From JBDRCC01 sp043822065 [NCBI: archaeon] (GTDB taxonomy: Archaea > Undinarchaeota > CAZHTU01), in contig JBDRCC010000020.1 in the NCBI GenBank assembly GCA_043822065.1, positions 80,598 to 144,597 of the forward strand: a stretch of 64,000 bases of DNA, in the 5' to 3' direction. Below the pieces are notes generated by a model, which was not told the origin of the DNA, made no database searches, and saw only the letters and a program-made list of their open reading frames with translations. Position 1 is the first letter of the stretch. Each line of letters opens with the position of its first letter. Made by a program: the position numbers and the translations under genes. Positions 57,144-64,000 of the stretch are shown here, piece by piece.

Positions 57144-58654
57144 ACAAAAAAATGTTCATGGAATGGCGCGTCATAGCACTCTTCCTATTCCTGTTGCTGT
57201 CCCTCATGTCAATCGGCCCGCGGTCAACCACTTACCTGGACATAACCCACGTAGAATTCAACTCCACTGCCTGGAATTATGGAATCCGCCCAGGCATGAC
57301 AATCTACCAAGTAAACGGAAAGGCTGCAACCAGCGTTGATGTTTTCGTGTCAGCGACAAGCGGCCTCTCCGAGGGCGACACCCTCACTATGGTCATAGAC
57401 AAGCGCGCCGCGTCTCTCCTGATCACAGGCCCCCTTGGAATTGAAGTCATTGATCAGAGGCCGACAAACATCCGCCTCGGCCTGGACATCCAGGGAGGCA
57501 CAAGGGCGATAGTCAAGCCGGTTACAAATTCGCCCTCAAAGAACGTCACGATTGCAACGCTCGAGGTCCTTGAGGCAAGGATGAACACCTACGGGCTCCA
57601 AGAGGTTAAGTCAAAGCCTGTCGAGGACGCATATGGAAACTGGTACATCCAGGTAGAGCTCGCAGGCCCCGGCAGCGAACGGGTCCTCAACGTAATAAAA
57701 AATGTCGGGCGGTTCGACGTCCGCGTCAGGAACCAGACAATATTAACCGGCTCTGACATCGCAACAGTCGGCGCACCCCAGGCCCAGATGCAGGGCGGCT
57801 ACGGAACGCCGTTCACAATAAGCCCAGACGCCTCAGACTCCCTCCAAAAGGCATACTTCTCAGCAGTGAAGAGCAACGAGACCACATGCCTAACCGAAGA
57901 GGACTGCCCTGGATTCTACCAGTGCGTCCCGGGCATAAAGCTCTGCAGGCCGCTCATCGAGATGTACCTCGATGACGAGCTCAAATTCTCAGCGCCAGCC
58001 CAGACCCAGCTCCACGAGTCATTCCTCGCAGGCATCCAGACCCAGGAGCTGATTGCTTCGGTCGGAGACCCTGACACTGCGAAGAATTTGGAGGTCGTCA
58101 TGCGCTCTGGAACCCTGCCAGCTGGAGTGACCGGCGCCGAGGTAATCTCGCGTGACTTTGTAGACCCGACGCTCGGAAAGGACTTTGTCAGGTCAACCCT
58201 AGTCGCAGCAGTTGTCTCCCTGCTTGCGGTCTCTGCAGTAGTCCTCATTAGGTACAGGAACCTCAAAATATCATTTGCAATAATGTTCACCGGAATATCC
58301 GAGGTAATAATACTCCTCGGCGCGGCTGCCTTCCTCAGGCAGGACCTCGACCTTCCGGCGATTGCAGGAATCATAGCTGCGATAGCCACGGGCGTCAACC
58401 AGCAGATAATAATGACCGACGAGATCCTCGGGAAGGCCGGTGCTGGGCAATCCACATCCCAGAAGATGAAAACTGCATTCTTTATCATAATTCTTGCTAC
58501 CCTGACAATCATGGCGACAATGCTGCCGCTTATGACGCTCGGCATAGGGCTTGTCAAAGGATTCGCCATAATGACGTTCCTTGGCGTCCTCTTTGGATTC
58601 TCAATAACCAGGCCGGCATACGGCAAGATACTGACCTATCTCATCAAGAAGTGA
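57140..58654 (+). CDS. secD: Protein-export membrane protein SecD with four-cysteine insert
   Basis: The start at 57140 (ATGA overlap) gives 504 residues. The large outer domain contains RLGLDIQGGTRAIVKPV, the SecD hallmark. The C-terminal half has five membrane helices including IATGVNQQIIMTDEI. The N-terminal part also has a PDZ-like segment (WNYGIRPGMTIYQVNGKAA). Unusual is Cys250, Cys256, Cys262 and Cys269 in CLTEEDCPGFYQC plus GIKLC, a compact disulphide-type knot in the outer domain. Confidence 0.93.
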   Translation: MNKKMFMEWRVIALFLFLLLSLMSIGPRSTTYLDITHVEFNSTAWNYGIRPGMTIYQVNGKAATSVDVFVSATSGLSEGDTLTMVIDKRAASLLITGPLGIEVIDQRPTNIRLGLDIQGGTRAIVKPVTNSPSKNVTIATLEVLEARMNTYGLQEVKSKPVEDAYGNWYIQVELAGPGSERVLNVIKNVGRFDVRVRNQTILTGSDIATVGAPQAQMQGGYGTPFTISPDASDSLQKAYFSAVKSNETTCLTEEDCPGFYQCVPGIKLCRPLIEMYLDDELKFSAPAQTQLHESFLAGIQTQELIASVGDPDTAKNLEVVMRSGTLPAGVTGAEVISRDFVDPTLGKDFVRSTLVAAVVSLLAVSAVVLIRYRNLKISFAIMFTGISEVIILLGAAAFLRQDLDLPAIAGIIAAIATGVNQQIIMTDEILGKAGAGQSTSQKMKTAFFIIILATLTIMATMLPLMTLGIGLVKGFAIMTFLGVLFGFSITRPAYGKILTYLIKK

Positions 58655-58711
58655 GGCGGCATGCAGGCTCACGTTCAAAATCTAATCTTGTCGGGCTAAG
58701 GCCTACCTTTT

Positions 58712-59071
58712 CTAATTGTTGAAGGCGTTCTCTCCGCCATCCTGGATGTCGACTATCGCCTGTGCAAGGTCCCCGCCTGCGGACTTAAGGGCGTTTGCCG
58801 CGACGTTAAGGTCCGCCCCGGTCTGCTCCATGACCATCTTGAGGTCGGCCTCGTCCACGTCGTCTCCCTCTTCGGCATCCCTCTCGACGCCCTTGCCTAT
58901 TACCTGCCAGGTCTCCTGGCCCATAAGGTTCATCCTCTGGACCTGCGGGTTCTCGATTATTATGTCCTTGTCCTCTGTTTCGATTATTACCCGCTTCGCA
59001 TGGATGTCCTCCATGTTCATCTGCTTCATCATCTTCTTTATCTGCGACGGATTTATTCCCATTCCCTTCAT
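58712..59071 (-). CDS. Nascent polypeptide-associated complex protein (alpha-NAC)
   Basis: It binds nascent chains at the ribosome. The protein has 119 residues: a basic N-terminus with QIKKMMKQMNMEDI, the NAC beta barrel (KRVIIETEDKDIIIENPQV), and a C-terminal UBA domain (MEQTGADLNVAANALKSAGG). Archaea have only this subunit, which forms homodimers. Minus-strand CTTATCAA at 59095-59102 lies 24-31 bases before the ATG. The last few residues (ENAFNN) extend slightly beyond the UBA domain. Confidence 0.94.
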   Translation of the reverse strand: MKGMGINPSQIKKMMKQMNMEDIHAKRVIIETEDKDIIIENPQVQRMNLMGQETWQVIGKGVERDAEEGDDVDEADLKMVMEQTGADLNVAANALKSAGGDLAQAIVDIQDGGENAFNN

Positions 59072-59119
59072 GCCAGTAGATATCCCTCACCTAATTGATA
59101 AGCTTAACGGATTTTCGAA

Positions 59120-60136
59120 TCAAAGCGCATTGAAATCTATGCAGGCAATCCACTCTTTTGGGCTTACCTGCCTGCCCTTGTTCCACTCAAGGAGCCTGAA
59201 CTTCCGCTTATTTGACTCGACAATCCCTTTCGTTTCCAGTATCTTTTCCTCAAACATGCCGCCCTTTACAAGTACGTGGTAATGCACAACCCCCTCTGGC
59301 TTCAGCACGCCAAGCGCTACCGGGAGGAAGCCCTCCGCCATCTTCGGCAGGTTCATGACCACCCTGTCGACCTTGAATCCTCTGCAGACATCCCTCGCGT
59401 CCCCCTCGCGCACTTCGACAAGCGAGTCCACCTTATTCAGCCCAACATTTTTTCTCATGTACTCCACCGCATCAGGGTTTATCTCCACGGCAATTACCCT
59501 TGCCCCGGATGTTTTTGCAATAAGCACCGCAAACGGCCCGACCCCTGCGAACATGTCCAGGACGGTTTCGTCTTTTTTCACTTTCTTCGCAACCCGCAAT
59601 CTCTCCGTCGCGAGCCGCGGCGTGAAAAAGACCTTTGACACGTCAAGCAGGTACCTGCACCCGTGCTCCCTATGGGTGGTCTCCGTCCTTTTCTCCCCGG
59701 CGAGGAACTCTACATCTCTTACCCGGTACTCGCCCTCGACCTTTCCTAGCCTCTTGACCACCGTCTTGACGTTCTTGTGCACCTTTAGTATCGCTTCCGC
59801 AACCAGCCGCTCCCTCTTTTCAAGCTCCGGCTTGATTAGGAGCACGGCAATATCGCCTATGACGTCGTACGCCCGGGTGACCTCTTTCAGCTCCCCTTCC
59901 GGCAGCCTGCCCCTCAGGACCTCCATTATGCTCTTCGGCTGGGCTGCCCGCTTCCTTATCTTTTTCTTGGAAGCCTGTGCGCCGTATCTCTTTAGAATGC
60001 TGTCGCCTGCCTTTCCAGCAAAGCCAAAATAAACGTACTTCTCGTCCGAACCAGCAGCCCCCTGTTCGAGAAGCCCTCTTTTTGCAAGCTCCCGCCTCAG
60101 CTTCTCTGCTTTTTTCTTTTCAACCCGGATAATCAT
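59120..60136 (-). CDS. tRNA (guanine37-N1)-methyltransferase Trm5
   Basis: It methylates G37 next to the anticodon, preventing frameshifts. The protein has 338 residues. An N-terminal D1-type region precedes the Rossmann domain. ETTHREHGCRYLLDVSKVFF near 158-177, VLDMFAGVGPFAVLIAKTSG near 193-212 and the catalytic-type loop RVVMNLPKMAEGFL near 260-273 fit Trm5. The ATG overlaps the AMP phosphorylase stop by 4 bases. Confidence 0.92.
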   Translation of the reverse strand: MIIRVEKKKAEKLRRELAKRGLLEQGAAGSDEKYVYFGFAGKAGDSILKRYGAQASKKKIRKRAAQPKSIMEVLRGRLPEGELKEVTRAYDVIGDIAVLLIKPELEKRERLVAEAILKVHKNVKTVVKRLGKVEGEYRVRDVEFLAGEKRTETTHREHGCRYLLDVSKVFFTPRLATERLRVAKKVKKDETVLDMFAGVGPFAVLIAKTSGARVIAVEINPDAVEYMRKNVGLNKVDSLVEVREGDARDVCRGFKVDRVVMNLPKMAEGFLPVALGVLKPEGVVHYHVLVKGGMFEEKILETKGIVESNKRKFRLLEWNKGRQVSPKEWIACIDFNAL

Positions 60137-61662
60137 CTTATGTGCAAATGTGGGTGGATTTTCTCCAGCACCATGCTCTCAACAGAAACCGGCTTTACAG
60201 TGTCCGCAATCCTCCTTGCGAGCATGAGCTTTTCCTTGTTGTCTGCGTATATGGTGTAGAGCTTGGTGCCCTTTGCGACTTTCTCCCCGACTTTGTTATC
60301 TAAATACACGCCTGCGCCCTTGTCACGCGGAGCCCCAGCGGCGCGGGTTACCATCTTGATTCCGTGGTTGCTTATCCTTGCCACATATCCCCTCTTTTCG
60401 GAGTACACCGTTGTAGCGTACTTCCCAGGCTTAAGCTTCGTAGACTTTACATCCGGGTTTCCGCCCTGAGCCTCTACTATCTCCTTGAACTTTTTCATGG
60501 CGTCGCCGCTTTCGAGAATCTTCATTGCGTCCTCTGAACCGTGCCCCTGCCGCGAATAGCCGCCAAGCTCCAGCAGCATCCCTGCTATGCCGGTCGACTT
60601 CTCAATCAGGGATGTCGGGTGCCCTTTGCCCTCAAGGACCTCGAGCGCCTCCTTTGCTTCTATTATTGGGCCCATCGCATGCCCTACAGGCTGGGCGCCG
60701 TAGGTCAGTGCGCACTCCACTTGTATGCCCATCCTCCTTCCAATCTCTATAAGGTCGCGTGCGAGCTCTTCGCCTAACTTCCGGTCAGGTATCTTTGTCT
60801 CGCTGCCTATCGGTATGTCCATGACGACATAATCCGCGCCGACCGCCTTCTTCTTGCTCATTATGCTCGCGAGCAGGAGCGGCCGCGGGTCTATGTCCAG
60901 CGGGTACTCGACCTGTATCATCATGTCGTCAGCAGGCGCCAGGTCTACTGCGCCACCCCATACCAGGCAGCCGTTCGTCTTCTGAACGACTTTCTTTATC
61001 TGGTTTAGGCCGAGGTCGACAGGGCACAGGACCTCCATCACGTCTGCCGTTCCCGCCGGGCTGGTTATCGCCCGTGAACTCGTCTTGGGTATGGTAAGGC
61101 CTGCGCTTGCAATTATCGGCACTATTAACAGGCTTATCTTGTTTCCCGGCACCCCTCCAATTGAGTGCTTGTCGAAGACCGGGCCCTCTATGTCCAGGAC
61201 GTCCCCGCTTTCCGCCATTGCACGGGTGAGCACCTCGACCTCTTCCATGTCCATCCCCTTGGAGTGGAGGCCGCAAACGAACGCTGCAATCTCTATGTCC
61301 GAAAGGCTTCCATCAACCATCTCGGAAATAATCCGCTCTATCTCCTGTTTCGACAGGTTGTGCCCGTTCAGCTTCTTGACTATGCTGCTTACCGATTCCG
61401 GCTTCTCAAGGTGTGAAACTAAGACGTTTGAATTTCTTTTCATGTTCAGGGCCTTCTGGACTTCGTCGAAAATCCCGACCTCGCCTGGCTTGACAAACTT
61501 GCCAGTAGTATTGACTATCGCTGACGTGAAATCCCCCTCGTATTCAACCCTTACCCTAGAGCCTGCCCTTACCCCAAGGTCTGCGGCATCAATGTCGTTG
61601 AGGACAACCTCTTTTTGTGCAAAGTCTACGTCAATTATCCTGGCTTTCAGCTTTTTCTTCAT
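60133..61662 (-). CDS. deoA: AMP phosphorylase (archaeal thymidine-phosphorylase family)
   Basis: It splits AMP (and other NMPs) to base and ribose 1,5-bisphosphate. The protein has 509 residues, as in archaeal AMPpase. The extra N-terminal domain of about 85 residues (KKKLKARIIDVDFAQKEVVL) distinguishes it from bacterial thymidine phosphorylase. DKHSIGGVPGNKISLLIVPI near 163-182 and the phosphate-binding SSRAITSPAGTADVMEVL near 194-211 are intact. In archaea the product feeds ribulose bisphosphate and type III Rubisco; neither partner is in this window. A TATA box precedes it. Confidence 0.9.
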   Translation of the reverse strand: MKKKLKARIIDVDFAQKEVVLNDIDAADLGVRAGSRVRVEYEGDFTSAIVNTTGKFVKPGEVGIFDEVQKALNMKRNSNVLVSHLEKPESVSSIVKKLNGHNLSKQEIERIISEMVDGSLSDIEIAAFVCGLHSKGMDMEEVEVLTRAMAESGDVLDIEGPVFDKHSIGGVPGNKISLLIVPIIASAGLTIPKTSSRAITSPAGTADVMEVLCPVDLGLNQIKKVVQKTNGCLVWGGAVDLAPADDMMIQVEYPLDIDPRPLLLASIMSKKKAVGADYVVMDIPIGSETKIPDRKLGEELARDLIEIGRRMGIQVECALTYGAQPVGHAMGPIIEAKEALEVLEGKGHPTSLIEKSTGIAGMLLELGGYSRQGHGSEDAMKILESGDAMKKFKEIVEAQGGNPDVKSTKLKPGKYATTVYSEKRGYVARISNHGIKMVTRAAGAPRDKGAGVYLDNKVGEKVAKGTKLYTIYADNKEKLMLARRIADTVKPVSVESMVLEKIHPHLHIR

Positions 61663-61684
61663 GCCAAAGGAAAAGCTTTACCTG

Positions 61685-61692
61685 TTAAAAAA
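61685..61692 (-). promoter_or_regulatory. TATA box of the AMP phosphorylase-Trm5 operon
   Basis: On the minus strand this reads TTTTTTAA at -30 to -23 of ATG 61662. Confidence 0.5.
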
Positions 61693-61755
61693 CCTTTGTA
61701 ATAATAATGCCTGGTGGTTTGGGGTGCCTGCCGCAGTCCAATGCCGCAAACAACG

Positions 61756-62040
61756 CTATAACCTATTTTTCAAGGGAATGTCTATCGTCGAGACGTTTGT
61801 CTCGCCCGATTCCCCCATCAGCTTTTCGGTCCCTATCTTTATCTCGCCGACCTGCGCAGTCTTTACGAATCTGTTCCTTACAATCTCAGCGACGTCGACT
61901 GCCTTGGATATGGTCCTTCCGCGGGCCCTTATGCTTACCTCCGAGGTCTTGTTGTTGAACTGCGTGACAACTGCCAGGACGTAGTTCATGACTGGCTTGC
62001 TGCCGATAAACACTGTGGAGTCGTCTTTTCTCTCTGGCAT
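61756..62040 (-). CDS. DNA/RNA-binding protein Alba
   Basis: It is an abundant archaeal chromatin protein. The protein has 94 residues. [19 protein letters not shown] at 10-28 contains the DNA-binding Lys15, then [19 protein letters not shown] and the beta-hairpin [20 protein letters not shown]. All fit Alba. GGGGGG lies 6 bases before the ATG, a possible ribosome-binding site. With the histone-fold protein at 15155 this gives two chromatin proteins in the window. Confidence 0.95.
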   Translation of the reverse strand: MPERKDDSTVFIGSKPVMNYVLAVVTQFNNKTSEVSIRARGRTISKAVDVAEIVRNRFVKTAQVGEIKIGTEKLMGESGETNVSTIDIPLKNRL

Positions 62041-62125
62041 AAGTATCCCCCCGTCGGTTCTATAGCTAATACTACTTTTGCGGCTCTTTTAACATTACCG
62101 CATATTCTTCAAAATATTATAAAAA

Positions 62126-62198
62126 TGGGCCCGGCCGGATTTGAACCGGCGACCTTCGCCGTGTGAAGGCGACGTCATAGCGACTAGACCACAGGCCC
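62126..62198 (-). tRNA. tRNA-Val (anticodon CAC)
   Basis: A 73-base cloverleaf. The acceptor stem is GGGCCTG with CGGGCCC, including one T-G pair. The anticodon stem is TCGCC/GGCGA around loop TTCACAC, so the anticodon is CAC, reading GTG. The T arm is GCCGG TTCAAAT CCGGC. The discriminator is A and no CCA is encoded. There is no intron. An AT-rich run with five T follows the 3' end and probably ends transcription. It starts 10 bases after the glycosyltransferase gene. Confidence 0.95.
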
Positions 62199-62208
62199 CC
62201 GCTTCTAT

Positions 62209-64000
62209 CTACTCCACCGGTTTAATAAAACTTTCGGCGTAGACCCGCTCATATGAGCTTGCCGTCTTCTGGTATATCTGGAGGTCGACCCAGTTTCCTG
62301 CCTCCCTTGAGAACTGTGCGTAAATGAATTCAGTCGGCCGCCCCCTTACCCGCGTTTCCGCATAGACAAAGAATGCGTCATCGTCGACCGGCACCACCCA
62401 GCTCTCGGTCTCGTACATCCCGTCCTCGACCTTCCAGTGCGAATTCGGCTTGAAGCCGCCCTCCCACGCGCCCTTTGCGGCTGGCTGTATCGCCTGCGGG
62501 TTTATAGATGTCAGGGCGTCCACGAATCCCTCTGAGAAATACGCGTCGCCCTGGCTCGACGCCCGGTTTATCCGCTGGGCGCTAAGCTGCTGGCCGTCAT
62601 AGAAAAGGAAAAGCGTCTCAAAAATCCCGGGCTTCTCCTCAAAAGCATAGTCATAGCTGTTGAGATTGTCCGGTATGCTCCACACAATTGCAAGCATCTG
62701 TGTATCCTGGTTGTACATGAACGTGGTCGGCTGGTAGTTTTCGTAAACAAAGTCACGTATTTCCGTCTGCGTCCACCAATAGTCAGTGGAATACACTCCG
62801 CCTGCGACCGGCCCGCGCACGTCAATTATCTTCGAGGGCGTTTCGCGCTGCAATTTTCCAACTACCTCCTCCGGGCGTATATCCCCGACCGCGAACCGCC
62901 TTGGGTTCATGTCCACAAGGTCCCCAGCTATCCTGAGGTCGCGCGACAGCGCAAAATACGGCCCCATCGGAGACGAGGTGTCAAATATTACCTGCCCCGG
63001 CCTGAGGTCAAAGCTGTCATAAAAGCCGCTGTAGACATCAGCCTCCTTGAACCAGACTGTATTGAAGTAGGTCCAGAATCCGACGGCCACTGCAGCCACC
63101 AATATTATCGCGAGCCCCATCTTGTATGCCTCGTTCCGCTTGCCCTCCCTGTTCCACAAGTCCGCGAAGAGCATTCCCCCGAGTATGCAGAAGAACGGGA
63201 CGATGTACATCACATACCAGAAGTATACTTCCGAGATGAGGAAGTACCCCAGCAGGCTGCTCGCAACCGCAAGCGAGCAGAGCACGGCGAGCTCCTTATC
63301 CTTCTTGAACGCGAAGTACGCCATTGAGAGCATGGCTATCAGGAAAAGCGGCATCTCATGCCAGAATAGCTGGAAAAACCCGTACTTGAAGCCGAAGACC
63401 GTGGCGCCCTTTCCAATGTGGTACAGAACCGTATTCTCCACAAAATTGGGCACGAACGCAAGCAGGACGAAGACCGGCGCGATGGTCAGGGCTCCGTGGA
63501 CGACCTTGTACTGCTTCTTGTAAATGTTGTACGCGAATATGACAATCATCACCGGGAACGTCGAATACCTCACGAGCGCGGCAAGCCCAAGCATGATGCC
63601 TGCGCAGTACGGCTTCTTTTCCAGGCTGTAATACGCCGCCGCCATTATGAACGCGAGGTTAAGCGCGGCGCCGACGGTAAAATACGTAGTGTACTCAAAA
63701 AACGGCGACGACAGGAGCAGCACTGCGGCGATAAGCCCGGCATACCTCTTGTGCCTCTCGCCGATTAGGTAGACTGAAAACAGTATTGCAATCCCTGCAA
63801 CGGCCGGCTGGATTATTCCTGTGCCAATGCCTGCGCCGAATATCTTGTATATCAGCGCTGTCGGGAAAATAAGAAGCGGCGGGTGGGCAAAAAAGAAGTC
63901 CCTGTACGGAATCACGCCGTCGGCAAATATCTTCGCCATGTACAGGTAAATGGCATTGTCCCCGTGTATCGGCACTACGCCGGATGCCAAAGCCAGGAGC
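62209..64000 (-). CDS. GT-C family membrane glycosyltransferase, 5' partial
   Basis: The frame is open to the window edge, so the N-terminus is missing; about 597 residues are visible. Near its start is HGDNAIYLYMAKIFADGVIP then YRDFFFAHPPLL, the outer-loop pattern with an acidic residue seen in GT39/ArnT-type enzymes. About ten membrane helices follow to residue about 310. A soluble C-terminal domain of about 280 residues comes last (with NYQPTTFMYNQDT and SHWKVEDGMYETESWV). It probably transfers a sugar from a lipid carrier outside the membrane. The acceptor is unknown. Confidence 0.8.
   Translation of the reverse strand, partial: LLALASGVVPIHGDNAIYLYMAKIFADGVIPYRDFFFAHPPLLIFPTALIYKIFGAGIGTGIIQPAVAGIAILFSVYLIGERHKRYAGLIAAVLLLSSPFFEYTTYFTVGAALNLAFIMAAAYYSLEKKPYCAGIMLGLAALVRYSTFPVMIVIFAYNIYKKQYKVVHGALTIAPVFVLLAFVPNFVENTVLYHIGKGATVFGFKYGFFQLFWHEMPLFLIAMLSMAYFAFKKDKELAVLCSLAVASSLLGYFLISEVYFWYVMYIVPFFCILGGMLFADLWNREGKRNEAYKMGLAIILVAAVAVGFWTYFNTVWFKEADVYSGFYDSFDLRPGQVIFDTSSPMGPYFALSRDLRIAGDLVDMNPRRFAVGDIRPEEVVGKLQRETPSKIIDVRGPVAGGVYSTDYWWTQTEIRDFVYENYQPTTFMYNQDTQMLAIVWSIPDNLNSYDYAFEEKPGIFETLFLFYDGQQLSAQRINRASSQGDAYFSEGFVDALTSINPQAIQPAAKGAWEGGFKPNSHWKVEDGMYETESWVVPVDDDAFFVYAETRVRGRPTEFIYAQFSREAGNWVDLQIYQKTASSYERVYAESFIKPVE

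Noticed and set aside
62126-62198. tRNA-Val as an attachment site of an integrated element
   Set aside because: No integrase, direct repeat of the tRNA end or change in gene style is seen on either side.

Overview
The window is archaeal chromosome. The genes that show this are archaeal-type release factor aRF1, Alba, a lone alpha-NAC, Hjc resolvase, archaeal DnaG, Trm5, a PIN-ATPase-KH protein, and ether-lipid enzymes (GGGP synthase and a UbiA-family DGGGP synthase). A tRNA-Val without an encoded CCA is also present. Genes are very tightly packed: there is no gap above about 110 bases, many operon genes overlap by ATGA, and many lead genes have a TATA-like octamer 22-31 bases before the start codon, as expected for leaderless archaeal transcripts. 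I cannot fix the lineage. A compact DPANN-like archaeon (Diapherotrites/Micrarchaeota-like) is plausible, but that is inference.

Layout. 1-6830: a type IV pilus-like operon (coiled-coil protein, six short pilin-like proteins, a secretion ATPase, two separate TadB/TadC-like membrane proteins). 6867-10940: pyrimidine operon pyrE-pyrD-pyrK-pyrC-pyrF. 10941-20698: translation and housekeeping (aRF1, ValRS, a coiled-coil-tailed histone-fold protein, PIN-ATPase-KH, M29-like peptidase, HisRS). 20746-24438: membrane proteins, acetyl-CoA synthetase with a hairpin terminator, and MBF1. 24490-32927: an almost complete archaeal-type modified mevalonate pathway through to the first two ether-bond steps of lipid synthesis. 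32922-40589: a polyprenol-kinase-like protein, an APC permease, a one-chain GMP synthetase, a prepilin peptidase, a dCTP deaminase-like protein, RecJ-like DHH protein, DUF192, NMNAT and Hjc. 40647-44343: five consecutive genes encoding almost nothing but CBS domains. 44366-47147: DUF167, DnaG with an Arg/Ser-rich linker, three GC hairpins, a pair of tiny unknown proteins, and Ogg2. 47180-51326: an oxidative-stress and metal cluster. 51318-56243: DUF371, aspartate dehydrogenase, an AK6-like kinase, PyrI, PyrB, a TIM-barrel protein, TrmI and DUF131. 56280-64000: SecF, SecD, NAC, Trm5, AMP phosphorylase, Alba, tRNA-Val and a truncated GT-C glycosyltransferase.

How the genes work together. pyrBI plus the pyrE-D-K-C-F operon cover de novo UMP synthesis except carbamoyl phosphate. 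Mevalonate kinase, an AcnX-type phosphomevalonate dehydratase (two subunits), a UbiD-type decarboxylase, UbiX (which makes the UbiD cofactor), IPK and type 2 IDI form the anhydromevalonate-phosphate route; GGGP synthase and the UbiA enzyme then use the geranylgeranyl product. The prepilin peptidase at 36499-37449 probably serves the pilus operon. The strongest candidates for undescribed biology are the CBS-only operon and the oxidative-stress operon. The latter combines a split desulfoferrodoxin, an EncFtn-like ferritin without an adjacent encapsulin, two cysteine-rich microproteins of 33 and 36 residues, and a permease carrying a TRASH-like zinc finger.
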